This document shows positions 6,067-6,523 of a stretch of DNA of 6,523 bases, in pieces; the first letter of the stretch is position 1; the number at the start of each line of letters is the position of its first letter. Source of the stretch: Comamonadaceae bacterium (GTDB taxonomy: Bacteria > Pseudomonadota > Gammaproteobacteria > Burkholderiales > Burkholderiaceae_C). The notes beneath the pieces were generated by a model. It saw only the letters and a list, made by a program, of their open reading frames with translations. It made no database searches and was not told where the DNA came from. A program made the translations under genes and the position numbers. The stretch covers positions 1-6,523 of the forward strand of contig CANCDA010000136.1 of NCBI GenBank assembly GCA_947374705.1, written 5' to 3'.

Positions 6067-6458
6067 TGCCGCCCACAGAATTCAACGTCCAGACCCACAA
6101 GCGCCGCGCGGGCTTGACCCGCATGTGGCATGCCCTGGGTTTTGCGCTGGCTGGCCTGCGCGCGGGTTGGGGTGAAACCTCGTTTCGGCAAGAGGCCATG
6201 GCGGCCTTTGTCTTGTTGCCCTTGTCTTTCTGGCTGGGTCAAACTTGGGTCGAGATCGCCGTGTTGGCCGGCTCGGTGTTGCTCGTGATGATCGTTGAGT
6301 TACTCAATACCGGCATCGAGTCAGCCATCGACCGCATTGGCCCCCAGTGGCATGAACTCTCCAAACGCGCCAAAGACATGGCCAGTGCCGCCGTGCTGCT
6401 GAGCCTGCTGCTGTGTGCAGGCATCTGGGTCGCAGCGCTCTACCAAAAATTCATCTGA
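6066..6458 (+). CDS. dgkA: Diacylglycerol kinase (prokaryotic DgkA type)
   Basis: A small integral membrane kinase that phosphorylates diacylglycerol with ATP to phosphatidic acid. It recycles the diacylglycerol released when phospholipid head groups are used for envelope glycans. At 130 residues it is close to E. coli DgkA (122). An amphipathic N-terminus with GLRAGWGETSFRQE (30-43) is followed by three membrane helices at about 45-63, 66-83 and 107-126. The active-site segment VMIVELLNTGIESAIDRIG (74-92) supplies E78, N81, E85 and D89, matching E69, N72, E76 and D80 of the E. coli enzyme. RAKDMASAAV (101-110) gives K103 and D104. The ATG at 6066 is chosen because it fits the family length and overlaps the RDD stop (TGATG); the frame is open further upstream but runs through the RDD gene. 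It is the fifth gene of the run. Confidence 0.95.
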   Translation: MPPTEFNVQTHKRRAGLTRMWHALGFALAGLRAGWGETSFRQEAMAAFVLLPLSFWLGQTWVEIAVLAGSVLLVMIVELLNTGIESAIDRIGPQWHELSKRAKDMASAAVLLSLLLCAGIWVAALYQKFI

Positions 6459-6467
6459 AACCGCGCC

Positions 6468-6523
6468 ATGACACCCGCTTTTTCCGTCTGCGTTTACTGC
6501 GGCTCTCGCCCCGGCATTAACCC
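6468..6523 (+). CDS. LOG family (TIGR00730) Rossmann-fold protein, 5' end only
   Basis: Only 18 complete codons are present before the window ends. They read MTPAFSVCVYCGSRPGIN, and the piece VCVYCGSRPG is the characteristic N-terminus of LOG/TIGR00730 proteins. Family members hydrolyse nucleoside 5'-monophosphates at the N-glycosidic bond; some release cytokinins from the riboside monophosphate. The ATG lies nine bases after the dgkA stop, without a clear Shine-Dalgarno, so it may be part of the same transcript. The PGGxGTxxE catalytic motif would lie outside the window, so activity cannot be judged here. Confidence 0.8.
   Translation, partial: MTPAFSVCVYCGSRPGIN

Overview
The window looks like a chromosomal stretch from a betaproteobacterium of the order Burkholderiales, most likely the family Comamonadaceae (the Rhodoferax/Polaromonas/Limnohabitans type). 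This is inferred from the fairly GC-rich coding sequence, the ilvI-ilvH-ilvC arrangement, and a sigma factor followed by DUF3619, DUF3106 and RDD proteins, a neighbourhood I recall from that order. No mobile elements, CRISPR arrays, tRNAs or rRNAs are visible.

Left half, minus strand (151-3558): a complete branched-chain amino acid unit in the order ilvI, ilvH, ilvC, read right to left. IlvI and IlvH form a valine-sensitive acetohydroxyacid synthase and IlvC is the NADPH-dependent reductoisomerase for the next step. ilvI and ilvH are 11 bases apart. ilvH and ilvC are 88 bases apart, and that gap holds a possible extra promoter. The unit ends in a strong hairpin terminator with a UUCG loop at 102-137. 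The outermost left 100 bases hold only a five-codon reading frame with a good ribosome binding site, of uncertain meaning.

Middle (3559-3827): a 269-base divergent intergenic region. It has one extended -10-like element on each strand, about 50 bases apart, facing outwards. The ilv transcript would have a leader of roughly 140 bases without an obvious attenuator.

Right half, plus strand (3828-6523): a tightly packed run of a sigma-70 family (ECF-like) sigma factor, a one-pass membrane protein (DUF3619), an exported or anchored protein with an 18-residue repeat (DUF3106), an RDD membrane protein, diacylglycerol kinase (dgkA), and the first 18 complete codons of a LOG-family (TIGR00730) gene. 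Several of these genes overlap by 1-4 bases, which implies co-transcription and translational coupling.

The most interesting part is the sigma factor/DUF3619/DUF3106/RDD block. Its topology resembles a sigma/anti-sigma/envelope-sensor system, but as far as I know no function has been established for it. That reading is an inference from layout and topology.
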